A stretch of DNA of 64,000 nt. Origin: Trichobilharzia regenti. Lineage: Eukaryota; Platyhelminthes; Trematoda; Strigeidida; Schistosomatidae. The stretch lies in NCBI GenBank assembly GCA_944472135.2, contig OX235262.1, positions 61,724,440-61,788,439 on the forward strand. The letters run 5' to 3'. A program made the position numbers and the translations under genes. The notes under the pieces are model-generated. The model was not told the origin of the DNA and made no database searches. It was given only the letters and a program-made list of their open reading frames with translations. Shown here one piece after another: positions 1 through 10,344 of the stretch (the first letter of the stretch is position 1; each line of letters starts with the position of its first letter).

Positions 1-178
1 TCTATGAGTTCGGCTTGCAATCGGAAGCCCTAGGTTCGTAAGTCTGTGGGTGCATACTGATGAAGAGTCTCAAACCAGGATAAGACAACTGTCGAGTACT
101 CCAAGGTTTTCTGACGGTTCTGTAACCAACATCAGCGCAGGATATTTAAACTAGTTAATTCCTGCAAACCAACACCTG
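1..178 (+). mobile_element. HHR-repeat family A, partial copy
   Basis: Downstream half of the family A unit: a degenerate tRNA-like B-box region (ccctaggttcgtaagtc), then a diverged hammerhead at about 53-100 (gatgaagagtct, ggataagacaactgtc, gagtactcc), then the shared tail ending near aaaccaacacctgaa. It is cut by the window edge. The GAAA element reads taagac, so self-cleavage is unlikely. Confidence 0.75.
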
Positions 179-1056
179 AATGTTATGAATGTTCTAATTC
201 ATTTTGAGGAATAAATATTGACTAATGATAACTGCGAAATTTACCTGAATGTCCTACTTAAAGTTCTTGGTTTATCGAAGAAACATTTGATTTGACTATT
301 TTTAGATTTCTAGATTATGAGATTTTGTAGAGATTAGAATTAGTTCCGATGGAGATTTTGTCATGAACCATTATCAGTCGGTTATCACTGAAACAAGGGA
401 GAGCGGGATAGCTGCATTTATCCTTCACTGAATATCCACGATCCCAACAATGATAGAATCCCGGTCTTTCGAGTTACGAGGTCAGACTAAAAGATTATTC
501 AGACATTTTGTTTGGGATTCCGTGACCCGTGAGTTTTAAACTTCGTCAATTCATGATATACCGTAGTCCTCACAAGGGACGCCTTCTATCGAAAACATCA
601 AGATTTATCAAATTTACTTTTACGGAAATAACATGAGTTTGCGTAAAATTTAAGTATTTTTCAGGGTGTGTTAACTCTGTTAAACGATTGTGTTAAAGCT
701 ATCACCCTATTATTTATTATGCAGCATAAATACTTTTCCCGATTCATGATTCATGGAAAGATAGAGTTGGATTCATTGTAAAGTTTCTGTGGGTTAAGTT
801 ATATTTTCTGCATATCTCGAAATATAATCCTCAACTCAGCTGAGATATTTTCAACGTTAACTTTAACAAAAGTATCCAGTATTTCGTCATACTTCTTAAT
901 GATGCGTATATACATTTGTGTGAAACATATTGCGTGTATACTTATAGCTCTTGAGTAAATCTAAAAAATGCTTTGCTAAGTTTCTTAAACTAGGTTTGTA
1001 AACTCTCTTCTGATAAGCACATCCTTATATAATAAAAAAATTTTAGCATCTTTTAC
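179..1056. other. Unassigned AT-rich intergenic DNA
   Basis: No persuasive ORF, no splice-flanked exon and no repeat family that I can match elsewhere in the window. Confidence 0.5.
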
Positions 1057-1246
1057 TAGTGCGTCGGTGGCACAGTGGTTAGGATCCTCGCCTACCATGC
1101 ACATGGTCCGGGGTTCGAGCCCACGCCGACGCACAATCGATATCTATGGTCGGCCTGCGAATTTTGGGCTACCGATATCCACGCTGAAAATTCCATACTT
1201 GTACCAAAAATACGTTGTGGAATCAAGCTGTAAATCAAAAAAAAGT
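1057..1246 (+). mobile_element. tRNA-headed SINE, subtype B2
   Basis: The head resembles a tRNA gene: A-box-like ggcacagtggttagg and B-box ggggttcgagccc. The tail is the B2 type: gatatctatggtcggcctgc, taccgatatccacgctgaaa, ttgtaccaaaaatac, ending in an A-rich run. The same tail recurs at 21.9, 34.3, 36.4, 37.0, 57.4 and 58.9 kb. A short open frame here is only read-through of the SINE. Confidence 0.85.
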
Positions 1247-1439
1247 ATTTTCTCTATCAAGAAAATTAACAGTCGGTAATATATCACTTGAAGCAATAGT
1301 GCTGTATACAAGCACGTCATAGCAACTCTCTTTCCCCTAGACAAATCCATAGCAATTAGTTGAAAGCTATTGAAAGTCGGAGTGAGAACACACCATAAAT
1401 CAAGGATTCCTATTAGTCTTTTTGAGTTCCAAGGTAACA

Positions 1440-1635
1440 CGGGGCTTCCAGCTTGAACTCTGAAGTTTTGGTAGTGGTGATGTTTTCTCTGTTACATAGG
1501 TGAGGTTACTAGCCTCACACTCAAACTTCCCTTCTTTTTTGGAATTCAAACTGCTGAGGAGATATTTATTAGTTCGTCTTCCGGAAATCGAACCCTGATG
1601 ACGTGCCAGCTAAGAATGTAATTGTCTAATTACAA
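1440..1635 (-). mobile_element. Diverged tRNA-headed SINE, subtype B1
   Basis: The reverse strand carries the B1 tail (related to ggctagcaaccccaccctgt and to cattgctacagaaacttcaa) followed outward by a decayed head with gaaatcgaaccctg as B-box. Strongly diverged, so boundaries are approximate. Confidence 0.55.
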
Positions 1636-2150
1636 CCAACTGAAACACAGTAGCCTAGTGGCTTAAGGAAGCCTCCATTCTTTTCAGTGACAAACTTAAA
1701 TCAGGTTTTTCTGCCCACTGTGTAGCATCAAACATAGATAAGTAGATTAAATCAAGTTATATACTTCATGAAGTATACGGTGCGTAAGATTACATAGGAC
1801 CAGTGTAAATAATCAGGTATTCTTTTTGAACAGACCTCATCCGACACACTGGTATTAATTATGTCAAACTACTGCAGTCAGTGTGAGATAAAAGACTTCC
1901 TCGTTCAAAGTAAGTACATTTTGACGTCAAACTCACTAAATCTGAAGGAAAAACTAAACTCTGGATTCTCATTCCCTGCAGTCTGTCAAATTGTTAGGTG
2001 TTTCTGCTGTCGTAAATGTGAGGATAATTCATTGTAAATAATATCAGTCATTGTAATGATATATGTCAATGATTCCAACCAGGTAAGTACACATATATGT
2101 ATATACATTTAGGGACTAGACACCCGGCAATAGTTGTTGTCCAACTAAGG
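1636..2150. other. Unassigned intergenic DNA
   Basis: No gene or recognised repeat. A weak tRNA-like stretch near 1645-1680 (acagtagcctagtggcttaa) may be the relic of another SINE head. Confidence 0.4.
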
Positions 2151-2154
2151 TATC

Positions 2155-2350
2155 TAATGTAGTCCTAAAGGAGGTCAATCAGGAGGACCAATAGTTCAGT
2201 GGTTAAGCATCCGACTGCACTACTGAGTGATGCGGTTTGAATCTCAGAAGGGATATGAGTCCCTCCAAGATTGTAGATACGCCTTACTGACGAATACCGA
2301 CAAGCACCAAAACCTAGGTTGAAGGCTTACAGGCAACTGACTTCAATTAT
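2155..2350 (+). mobile_element. tRNA-headed repeat family C with hammerhead
   Basis: tRNA-like head with A-box-like tagttcagtggttaagc and B-box ggtttgaatctc, followed about 50 bases later by a hammerhead-like module at 2281-2326. Related copies lie at 9520-9805 (-) and 44800-44965 (+). The head differs from those of families A and B, so this is a separate lineage. Confidence 0.7.
2281..2326 (+). ncRNA. Hammerhead-like motif, family C copy 1
   Basis: Stem I GCCUU (2281-2285) pairs with AAGGC (2322-2326). The core CUGACGA is intact at 2287-2293. The stem III region is CCUAGG. The GAAA element is altered (ccaaaacc) and the cleavage triplet reads GUU. It therefore preserves architecture but probably does not cleave. 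Confidence 0.6.
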
Positions 2351-2373
2351 CTAGAAAGAACAATTCTGAGTGT

Positions 2374-2374
<1 letters not shown>

Positions 2375-2407
<33 letters not shown>
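2375..2407. repeat. (TA)n microsatellite
   Basis: About 16 uninterrupted TA units. Shorter TA runs occur at about 32667-32682 and 57180-57197. Confidence 0.95.
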
Positions 2408-2409
<2 letters not shown>

Positions 2410-2576
2410 AGAGTGAATATCTGAGGAAACACAAACTTGCAATACGACTTGTCAAAAACTTAACCCACATAAGTGATCTGCATATGCCTTCCTTTCGAAA
2501 CTCACATGAATCCAAATATGGGTATCAACATCATGTCAGACGTTTTGAAACTCCATAATCTAAATACCAACCTCCA

Positions 2577-2885
2577 CCTTACTGATATTGGTGGCCACTG
2601 GGGTCTACAAATTGCGACAAATCGAATGCCCATCGAAGGCATCAACTGAGGGTAACGCTATATCACGAAATGACAGAAGTTAGAATACATGGGTCATCGA
2701 ATTCCATTCCAAGTCCTTGAATGATCAGCCAGCTTAATCTCGTAACCTGAAGGTCTTGGGTTTGTTCTCTGATGGTATCGCAGCTATGCACTGCTAAACT
2801 GTTACAAACTAAGACGAAATAGTTGTCTAGCACTCCCTAGTCCTTAATGATCTCCAACTGATTTTGGTTTGTTACGAAATCTCCA
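2577..2885 (+). mobile_element. HHR-repeat family A, old copy
   Basis: Recognisable blocks in family order: gcgctatatcacgaaatgac, agaagttagaatacatgggt, cgtaacctgaaggtcttggg, then a decayed hammerhead (tgctaaactgttacaaacta, agacgaaatagttgtc) and the tail. Many substitutions. Confidence 0.7.
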
Positions 2886-3477
2886 CTGAAATTAATCCAT
2901 ATCCATACAAGAATGAGTGTTTACGTTTCTGTTTAACCATTTACCTCATAAATACTTGACCTTATCTTAAATACTGTTTTCAGACACAATAGGCGATAAA
3001 GGTATCCCTATGGCATTTTTTTCAAACAATCCGATTGCGTGACATACAGTAAGAAGAAGTCCAGATTGTTTATTTCCTTTAATTAAATTTATATATTTCA
3101 TCTTTAGATGAAAAAAAGACATTGAACAACGAGCTACATATGGAATATATTTTTGCATGCCAATTGTTTACAGCTGTAGGAAAAAGACAATTAGATTAAC
3201 AGGTGACTGTATTCAATAAAATTATCAGCTATTTCTTAGATTTAAAATTTATTTAATAGTGGGACAATGAAATTGAGATACACTTACTTCACTGCCTTTT
3301 TGAAATGCATCTTGCTGACTCCGTCCAACCGTTTGCAATCAGTCAATTTTCGATATTATCCCGCATTGTTGCAAATAAGACTATCATTTGGTGAAATAAG
3401 TTGTCCTAAATCAAATGCATCGCATATCATTAGAGTGAAAACTACCTAATGGAGTAATTCTTATTAGCATTGATGAT
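2886..3477. other. Unassigned AT-rich DNA
   Basis: Short ORFs on both strands at 2967-3158 and 3267-3449 have no recognisable domain, no good splice sites and no repeat match. I see nothing supportable. Confidence 0.45.
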
Positions 3478-3850
3478 ATTTTTCCTATTTTTAACGAGTT
3501 TGACCACGGATTGATATCGGTAAGAGAATCACTGAAAACGAGTTAGTACTGGACAGCTGACTCATCCAAGCTTGAGACTCATCATCAGTAAGAGCCCACT
3601 GGAGCTTGAACCTAGGACCTTCAGTTTGGAAGGCAAACTCGTAGACTATTTAGTCGCTGAGCCCTGACTCAATGACCGAACTCGTGATTTAGAGAGACCA
3701 CCAACCGATTTCGTCGATGAGACATCCATCCTAACCATTGGCTGGATGGACCTCACTGGTCACGACTTCTCACTGGAACTCCAGGAAACTCCTTCCTGTA
3801 GCAAGTCACTAGCGAGCATCAGATTAACTTTCAAGAATTGGTTTATGAGG
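3478..3850 (-). mobile_element. HHR-repeat family A, left arm of inverted pair
   Basis: Family A in reverse: HHR region around 3550-3600 (tactggacagctgactcatc, gagactcatcatcag), then the B-box (gagcttgaacctaggacc) and upstream spacer ending with cctcactggtcacgacttct. It faces the + copy at 3855-4140 through its 5' side. Confidence 0.75.
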
Positions 3851-3854
3851 ATGT

Positions 3855-4140
3855 GACGTCCATCCGGTCAAGTGCGAGGATGGATATATCACCTATGACA
3901 TTGGTTTGTGGTCACGCTAAATCAAGAATTCGTAGAAGTTAGAATTCATGGGCCGTTGAATTGAGTCCCAGTGGCTGAATGGTACACCAGCTTGTCTTGT
4001 AACCAGAAGGTCCTGGGTTCGAACCATGGTGGTAGGTGTGTACGGTTGAAGAGTTCTAACCTAAGATAAATCAGCTGTCTAGTACTTCTTACTGGTTTTC
4101 AATGCTTCTCCAACTGATATCAATCCGTGGGCAAACTCAT
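3855..4140 (+). mobile_element. HHR-repeat family A, right arm of inverted pair
   Basis: The forward copy contains agaagttagaattcatgggc, gtaaccagaaggtcctgggt, a B-box-like ggttcgaaccatgg and a damaged hammerhead (gttgaagagttctaacc, aagataaatcagctgtc, tagtactt). It forms a head-to-head pair with 3478-3850. Confidence 0.75.
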
Positions 4141-4539
4141 AAGAAACAAATCTAGTCTTCACTGACCAAATCTTGAACATTTTTACTGTTGTTTAGACTA
4201 ATTTATTTTCCAAAACTGACATTTCATGTTCTAGACAACGAGCTACGTGTTGCATGAGAACTGATGATACTACTCAGCTGAACAGACTGAAGAAGGTGGA
4301 GCAGAAGATTTTTCTACGACCCTTTGGTTATAAGCCGAATACTTAAAGAAGCAGACCACGTCTCCACCTTCTTTTGGCACTGGCACTAGCATCTATTAAT
4401 AATGATACTAAACCAGTTTACAACAGACTTTCAGTATTTCATATATGGTAAATACTACTAGTCACATGTTCAGTGTATTACCTTATATCCACATTTCTCA
4501 AGTGTTAAATAGTCTCTGAAACTTACGATAAAACATTTT

Positions 4540-4950
4540 CACAGTCGTATCAGTCGTGTCGCTGGCCGACACAGTTTAAACATAAAACTTAGGACAGAAC
4601 TGCAACAATTCATGATGCCAAACTCTACATATGGCACCATATCAGACAAATGAGAGAGCGAAGTAGATTCAAAAGAACCATTGTAGACAGAATTGTCAGG
4701 GAGAAAGAATAGTGACTTCTTAAAAAAAAGATGATTTTTAAGTGAATATGGGAGATCGTAAACAGCGAACTCATCTGCAGCGCTCAAAGCGATTTTGAGC
4801 GGCATCACCCATTAACTGCAGTCATTGGTTCTTAACATCTGGAGGAGCAAATCCAGGCCACCTACAGTTCCCTACATATCTGGCTCAAACTAACTGTCAT
4901 AATCTACATGAACTGATGTCAGGTTCACGTTTGACCACCACTAAATCTCT
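4540..4950 (-). mobile_element. Non-LTR retrotransposon family Q, 3' fragment
   Basis: The reverse strand resembles the C-terminal end of a non-LTR ORF2 also seen at 17.7, 19.2 and 21.3 kb; here the frame is broken by stops and only the last part plus 3' flank remains. The frame at 4808-4539 belongs to this remnant, not to a host gene. Confidence 0.55.
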
Positions 4951-6655
4951 CCCATTTCACCTTATCTAACACTTTATTATTTGTTTAACGAATACCATTA
5001 GATTTTTATAAAACAGTCTCGTGTTTTTCTTTTCACTTCCTTGAATTCACAAAGGAACATAGATTTTCAGGCTTTTGGCGCTTAAGTTATACGAAGTTAG
5101 GTCGCTCGCCGCGCATCCTATCTCAATCCTCTTCCGAACTTAACGCAGGCTGGCAAACTTGTTGAGGTACAGGGGCGTATCAGCCGACAATCGGTACCGA
5201 ACCAAAAGCGTGGTAAACTAGCCATCTTTGACTCAACCACAGATGCACGGTCAAACTCATGTTTACACATACACATATATAATTTTTGGGAATTAATATG
5301 AAAACCAGGTAACAGTCTTTATGAAGTTACAATAATTTAATTAAAATTGATTATTTTGTACTAATTAATTTTTAATTTTAAATCCATTATAAACGTGAGG
5401 CTATAGTGATACAGTCTTGAAGAATAACCGGTTTCTTGCACTGGATTTTAAATTCCTAAATAAGACCTAAAAGTACTGAAAAAGGAGGATAACCTTAGAT
5501 TGAAAGAATGCACTGCATTACCGTGGACTGATGTCCCAGTTTTATCAAATCATTAGACACGATATTCACGAGTGTTGTGTACAGACCTTGTTAGGTATAA
5601 CTGCGTGATATTGCTCATTGTCCACTACGTCTCGGATTCGAGTCCTATTACATCCTTACACAACAGGTTGTTTTCAGCCTGCTATATGAAAGATGTGTTC
5701 TGGATAATTCAACTCAAATAAATACACTTCTGTCTGATTGAATACAAGGTGTGGGTAGGTGTGTGATTTCACTGATCACGAACACTTAGTTGTATGCCTT
5801 CATTAATGCAGGGCATCAATTTCTCATTGCACATCATTAGGATGAATATCAAAGTTTTCTGAACGTACCAAAAAATACTTTCCCATAATTCTTTTACTAC
5901 ACTGATTATTCACTATTCTCCAAATATTCGTAAGGTATAATACTTCATTAGTGATTGACGAAAATCTAAAAGGTTGGCGGTTATTATGTTTTGTTACACA
6001 ATGCACATTCTAAGGACATCCGAGAGGTGGACAAGGTGTACCGTAATTTTTTCTGTTCTTACCTTGTTCTACATAATCAGATTTACTATGTAAAAAAAGA
6101 AGAGAAAAAAGAAAAAATTAACATGGTCTTTTTTATTTGTTACTTGTATTTCACGAGGGATTACATCAAAAGGCTGATTGAATGACATTTACTCATGATT
6201 TCAAAAGAAAGCCAGGTCATAAGGTCATAGACTGGTTAGAGTGAGTCTCTTCTATTTGCTGATTATTTGACTGAATCATTTTTAACAAGGTGGAAGCAGA
6301 AATTATTGTTGTTACTATTATTATTATTCTTAACCTTATAGGTGTATGCCTAAAAAAGAAAGAATACGCCGAATTGTTTGAGGTTTTTGTAGGTATTTCA
6401 GCCCACTGACACAGACACAATAGTAAAAGGTTTCTACATAGGAGCAGTTGGTAAAATGAATAGTTTAGTTAAAATTTGATGATGAGAAACTTTTTATGGT
6501 ATAAAAGTCATTATCTTCATTGAGAACTCATTGGCAATTACCATATCATGCATCATTCTACGACATTGTTTCACCAATAAAAACTTTAAGAAACACAGAG
6601 TACAAATAACAAACTTAACAATAAAACTATCATATTTTACCATATTGCATATGTT
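4951..6655. other. Unassigned intergenic DNA
   Basis: No supportable gene. Two stretches (about 5095-5240 and 5560-5680) have B-box-like pieces such as ggattcgagtcc and may be decayed SINE heads. Two short overlapping ORFs near 5824-6185 are low-complexity or random. Confidence 0.4.
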
Positions 6656-6659
6656 ACGG

Positions 6660-7000
6660 TAAGTGATACAATATTAATAACTGGATCACGTTTCAGTCAT
6701 CATTTAATGCTCATAATCATATCAGTGTGTTCCCATAAGTTTATAACTTGTTCTCTATATCCACCTACTCTGCTATTTTTAAAGATCTGATGTAGGTGTA
6801 GCGTCATTTTGATTGTACGCGTTGGGCGTTAAATCGGTAAACAGAGATTCAGCGATCGACCCCCCCTTACCTAAGTATGTTATTTCCTTTGAAATTTTCA
6901 ACCTATTCTGCCGTATTGTGTGTTCATATGTAAGCGGATGCCTTGAAGTGCCTGAGCTTTATTCAGGATTGTTTAGCTTAGGAAGATAAGACATACTAGA
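6660..7000 (-). mobile_element. Decayed Penelope-like element fragment
   Basis: At 6690-6765 the sequence follows the terminal repeat of the PLE at 61.1 kb (compare ctcataatcatatca in both). At 6885-6975, in the same orientation, the reverse strand resembles the part of that PLE's GIY-YIG domain encoding THNT-like residues followed by the H/W region. Internal sequence is lost and there is no open frame. Confidence 0.5.
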
Positions 7001-7077
7001 CCTAACTAAATTTCTGTGTCTCAGTAACCTAATCGATTCTGATGCACTAGTCTGACTGGGTGATTGAGATCCAACTG

Positions 7078-8150
7078 TATTATTATTATTGCTCCATTGG
7101 GTTCCTGGTGGAACATAGGGCTTCAACTGCACGTCCCCACTTGCTCCTGTTTTCTGCTGTGCTTTTCACCTGCATCCATGTTAGTCCATACTCTCTCAAC
7201 TCCTTTTCACACGATCTCCCCCATGTCAACCTCGCACTAACGTCCCACTCGCCGATTCCCTTTCGCGTTCCACTGGGGGCATGACGCGCGATGTCATCCA
7301 GCGATCTCCTCAGCGAGCGAGTGTCCAATCCATCTCCACTTTCTCCTGCATATTTGTTGGTTGGCGATTGGTTCTTGTTTTGTTTGTTCCCGGCCCTAGT
7401 CTCTTGTTGGTGATTCTTTCCGACCCGGCCATCTGATCTTAAGAATAGAGCCAGCGAAGGCAGTTAGTTGTTGATAAATGTCTGCAACAGGCTGTTGGAA
7501 ATATTCTTTGTGACTCGCCCGCCAACTTTCTGATCCATATGGAAGAGCTGACTGACTTGACGTTTGTATTGAAAATCCTACCGAATTTTGTTGTTGATGT
7601 TGGCTGAGTGACGAAGATTTCCAGATTGGTTTCAGTTGGTTGATGAATGTGTTTCTCGCCTTCCCGATTCTCGCTCGATTTGACATCCTCGTCCGTTCCG
7701 ACTGCCTGTAGTTGAGACAACGCTCAACGCTAGATAAGTGAATGAATGAAGTAACCTCTCTCAAATTCCTCCCGTTGATGATGATTCGCGCTGGATGTTG
7801 CTGTTGTTGTTGGTTGGTCATTTTCATAACCTCCGTCTGTCTATGTTCACCTGGAGTGCTGTCTCTCCGGCTGCTTCTTCGACCAGTTCGTCGGTTTTCG
7901 CTTGTAAGTCTTCGATTTTGTGTGACATCACATACAAATCATCCACGCGCGAAATCCAGGTCTTCTAGGTTCTTCACGTTGGTCCAGGATATTCCTGTCT
8001 CGTTTCTCATTTCCCACTGTCTTATGCATATTTCAGTCAGTCCACCACAATTAGGAATATCATTGGTGATAATAGGCAGGCAGCCTTGTCTGACTCCTGT
8101 GTTTACTCCAAACGCCTTGCTGAGTTTTCCGTTGTGAGGTCTCACTGTAA
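7078..8150 (-). mobile_element. RTE-like non-LTR retrotransposon 3' fragment (copy R1)
   Basis: The reverse strand encodes, in broken frames, the distal reverse-transcriptase and C-terminal part of an RTE-like ORF. The segments include VRQGCL, LEDLDFA, then DDLYVMSH after a frameshift, REVTSFIHL, IGKARNTFINQLKPIWKSSS, YGSESW and KIRWPGRKE. The 3' end runs into an ATT-rich tract at 7078-7090, the typical end for this family here. The FADD catalytic box is split by extra bases at about 7938-7955. It is nearly identical to 10345-11400 apart from small indels. Family name (SR2/Perere-type RTE) is my inference from motif style. Confidence 0.85.
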
Positions 8151-9094
8151 CACAGCTTTATTAGGAATCTAGCGTATGGACTCTGACGTCCCTTCTTTTT
8201 ATGGCTGTACTGCCGAAACTTTGAATTCCTCATTATTTATTGTATTTTTATTATTTACATTATTATTCTTATTTTCCTCATATGTCTTCAGGTATTTTTG
8301 AATAAAATCCGGTAGGATACATTGGCTATATGATTGATTTCATTATTTTATTTAAATCATCTGATTTCTTAGTTACCCGCATATCTAGATGAAATAAAAG
8401 GTTAACTAGACTACGTTTACGGACCTTGTGTGCGATGATTTGAAAGTCCAATTACTCATTAGAATGAATCGGTCTTCTACAGATGTTAGCATCATAAATT
8501 ACCATCCTGTTTTTTTTTATTCTGTAGTCTTTAAATTTTCTAACAAGAAAGTGAATTGGATTTTATGCACTATTGAATTTAGATGTATGAAAATCCCAGG
8601 GATATGGTATGATTTTAGCACTATGAATCTGTTACCTACATATCTTCAACATAACCTAGGAGAAAGATCAAAATTTTAGAGAACTTTAATCTCCTATCTG
8701 TAAATATGTCTGCTACTGATCCAGAGTCAATGATCTCATAGTCAGGCTTTCCGTTTGTTTCTATATTATATTCTGAAATTTTAATTCAGTGACGTGTAGA
8801 CAGTAATTGAATAATCAGTGTTATTTTGTCGACCGGTAATAAAAAGACAGTACGGAGAAGGGCTGTATAAAGCTAGTTCTCAAGTCATGTGAATACATTG
8901 GTATGACTATTTGTAATAAAGGTCACTAAGTTATTAATACTGTACCACTGGTTATGCGTTACATCGATTAAACTCTTTAGATATAGAGTTATATCCTACT
9001 AACGTGCTTAAATTCTACCCTTACCTTCACATAGTGATTAGAGCTCCACTGTGTTGTGTAATTATCGAAAATGGGCTTCTTCTAGGTTCCTTTC
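8151..9094. other. Unassigned AT-rich DNA
   Basis: One 83-residue frame at 8428-8679 has no domain or splice context. Nothing else supportable. Confidence 0.45.
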
Positions 9095-9295
9095 CGTTCC
9101 GAGTGGAACACTAGGATTCACTCTTCAAGCCTTGATGTGTTTTATTTTTAGGTGGGGAAAGCTGAGTGTTTCACGTCTAAACCTTCCTTTTCACCAGCTT
9201 AACTGCTGTCTAAGCAAAAGCATTGGAATGCAACTGTCGTGAATTGAACCCCTATATGACCGGTAAGCATTCTACTGCTGAACTATAGACGTACT
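9095..9295 (-). mobile_element. Diverged SINE B1
   Basis: Starts with the family end gagtggaacactagg, contains the reverse of the B1 tail (ccttccttttcaccagctta) and finishes with a tRNA-like head holding gaattgaacccctatatgac. Old copy. Confidence 0.6.
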
Positions 9296-9519
9296 TATAA
9301 ATAGAACGCAATAGTTTTATTTCTTGCTTTATCTAGCTTTCCATGTAATCCTGAGCGGTAGCTTAGCCATTTTAAACTAAACCACTTAGTGTGGAATAAT
9401 ATTTACCCAGTTACTTACAACCTAGTCTGATGAATACATTTTAAAAATTTCAGAATATATACAAAATAACCAGTTCTCTAGCTGTCTTCTAATTATTTTC
9501 ACTGGACACCAGCTGGAAA

Positions 9520-9805
9520 CTAGTATTATGTATCTAATCCCTTGTCTGGTGCAGAGGGGATTCTATCAGTAATGCTTCCCATGCTAGGTGGCCACTATCA
9601 TTGTGCACTGTGAATTGTTGTGAACAATCAGCTGGAGGCTTTTGACTTAGGTTTCGTGCTTACTGGTACTCGTCAGTTAGGCATATCTGAAATCACTGAG
9701 AGAACCCATATCCTTTCTGAGATTCAAACTAGCGTCATACATTGATGCAGTCAGAGACGTCACTACTGAACTATTCGGGTTCTTGACTGACCTCTTTTAG
9801 GACTG
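9520..9805 (-). mobile_element. tRNA-headed repeat family C
   Basis: Reverse orientation copy: head with gaatagttcagtagtgacg and B-box gtttgaatctcagaaagg, then a hammerhead-like module at 9637-9682 and a longer tail than the 2.2-kb copy retains. Confidence 0.7.
9637..9682 (-). ncRNA. Hammerhead-like motif, family C copy 2
   Basis: On the reverse strand: core CUGACGAG (complement of 9669-9676), GAAAC (complement of 9651-9655) and cleavage triplet GUC (complement of 9644-9646). Stem II has one mismatch, and stem I is weaker than in copy 1. The conserved core residues are complete here, which copy 1 lacks. Confidence 0.6.
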
Positions 9806-10340
9806 TACTGGACAGTAGGCCATGCTGACAAAGGCGAACAAGAATTTCGTGTAATTAGTTAATAAGAAATAGTCTGGATGAAATTCGAAAGAATTTGTCT
9901 AGAAAGAAATTATATCGAATATTTAGTAGTGGTGATACAATCTCGACATTATCTCCCAAGTTATTTTTCAGGTTTTTTTTCTTTGCTTTTAATAGTTAGA
10001 AAGATTCTACTAGGCAAGATAATTCAAAGATAACTCATCAAACAGATGATTAACCAAATTCTGATCACTTTTAAATCTATCATTATCATAAATTCCCATG
10101 TACAAATGGACATATCTTTGTGCGTATAATTCCCCTGACAAAATTTCAGTTTCATAGGGAAGAAAACTTTTTCAGACAAGGGTAAGCTCAATTTATTTCG
10201 TAGATTTTTTCCCCAATTGCATATAACCTGGATATTAAAAATATTTAGGTAATAAATGTGACATAATTTAGACATTCTTTAACTGAGTAACACAGTTTTA
10301 TTTTATGAGAAGAGAATAGAGCTTTGAAAACGAATTATTA
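9806..10340. other. Unassigned DNA upstream of RTE copy R2
   Basis: The open frame at 10275-10024 (-) has no recognisable feature. The end is an ATT/AAT-rich tract into which the RTE 3' end is joined. Confidence 0.4.
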
Positions 10341-10344
10341 TAAT

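Noticed and set aside
1060..1135. A true tRNA gene (also at 33.06, 40.89, 59.82 kb)
   Set aside because: A- and B-box-like sequences are present, but each is followed by the same SINE tail and A-rich end, and the copies vary; no clean cloverleaf with acceptor stem seen.
7086..7328. Short ORFs overlapping the RTE fragments as genes
   Set aside because: They are pieces or antisense shadows of the broken retrotransposon frame.
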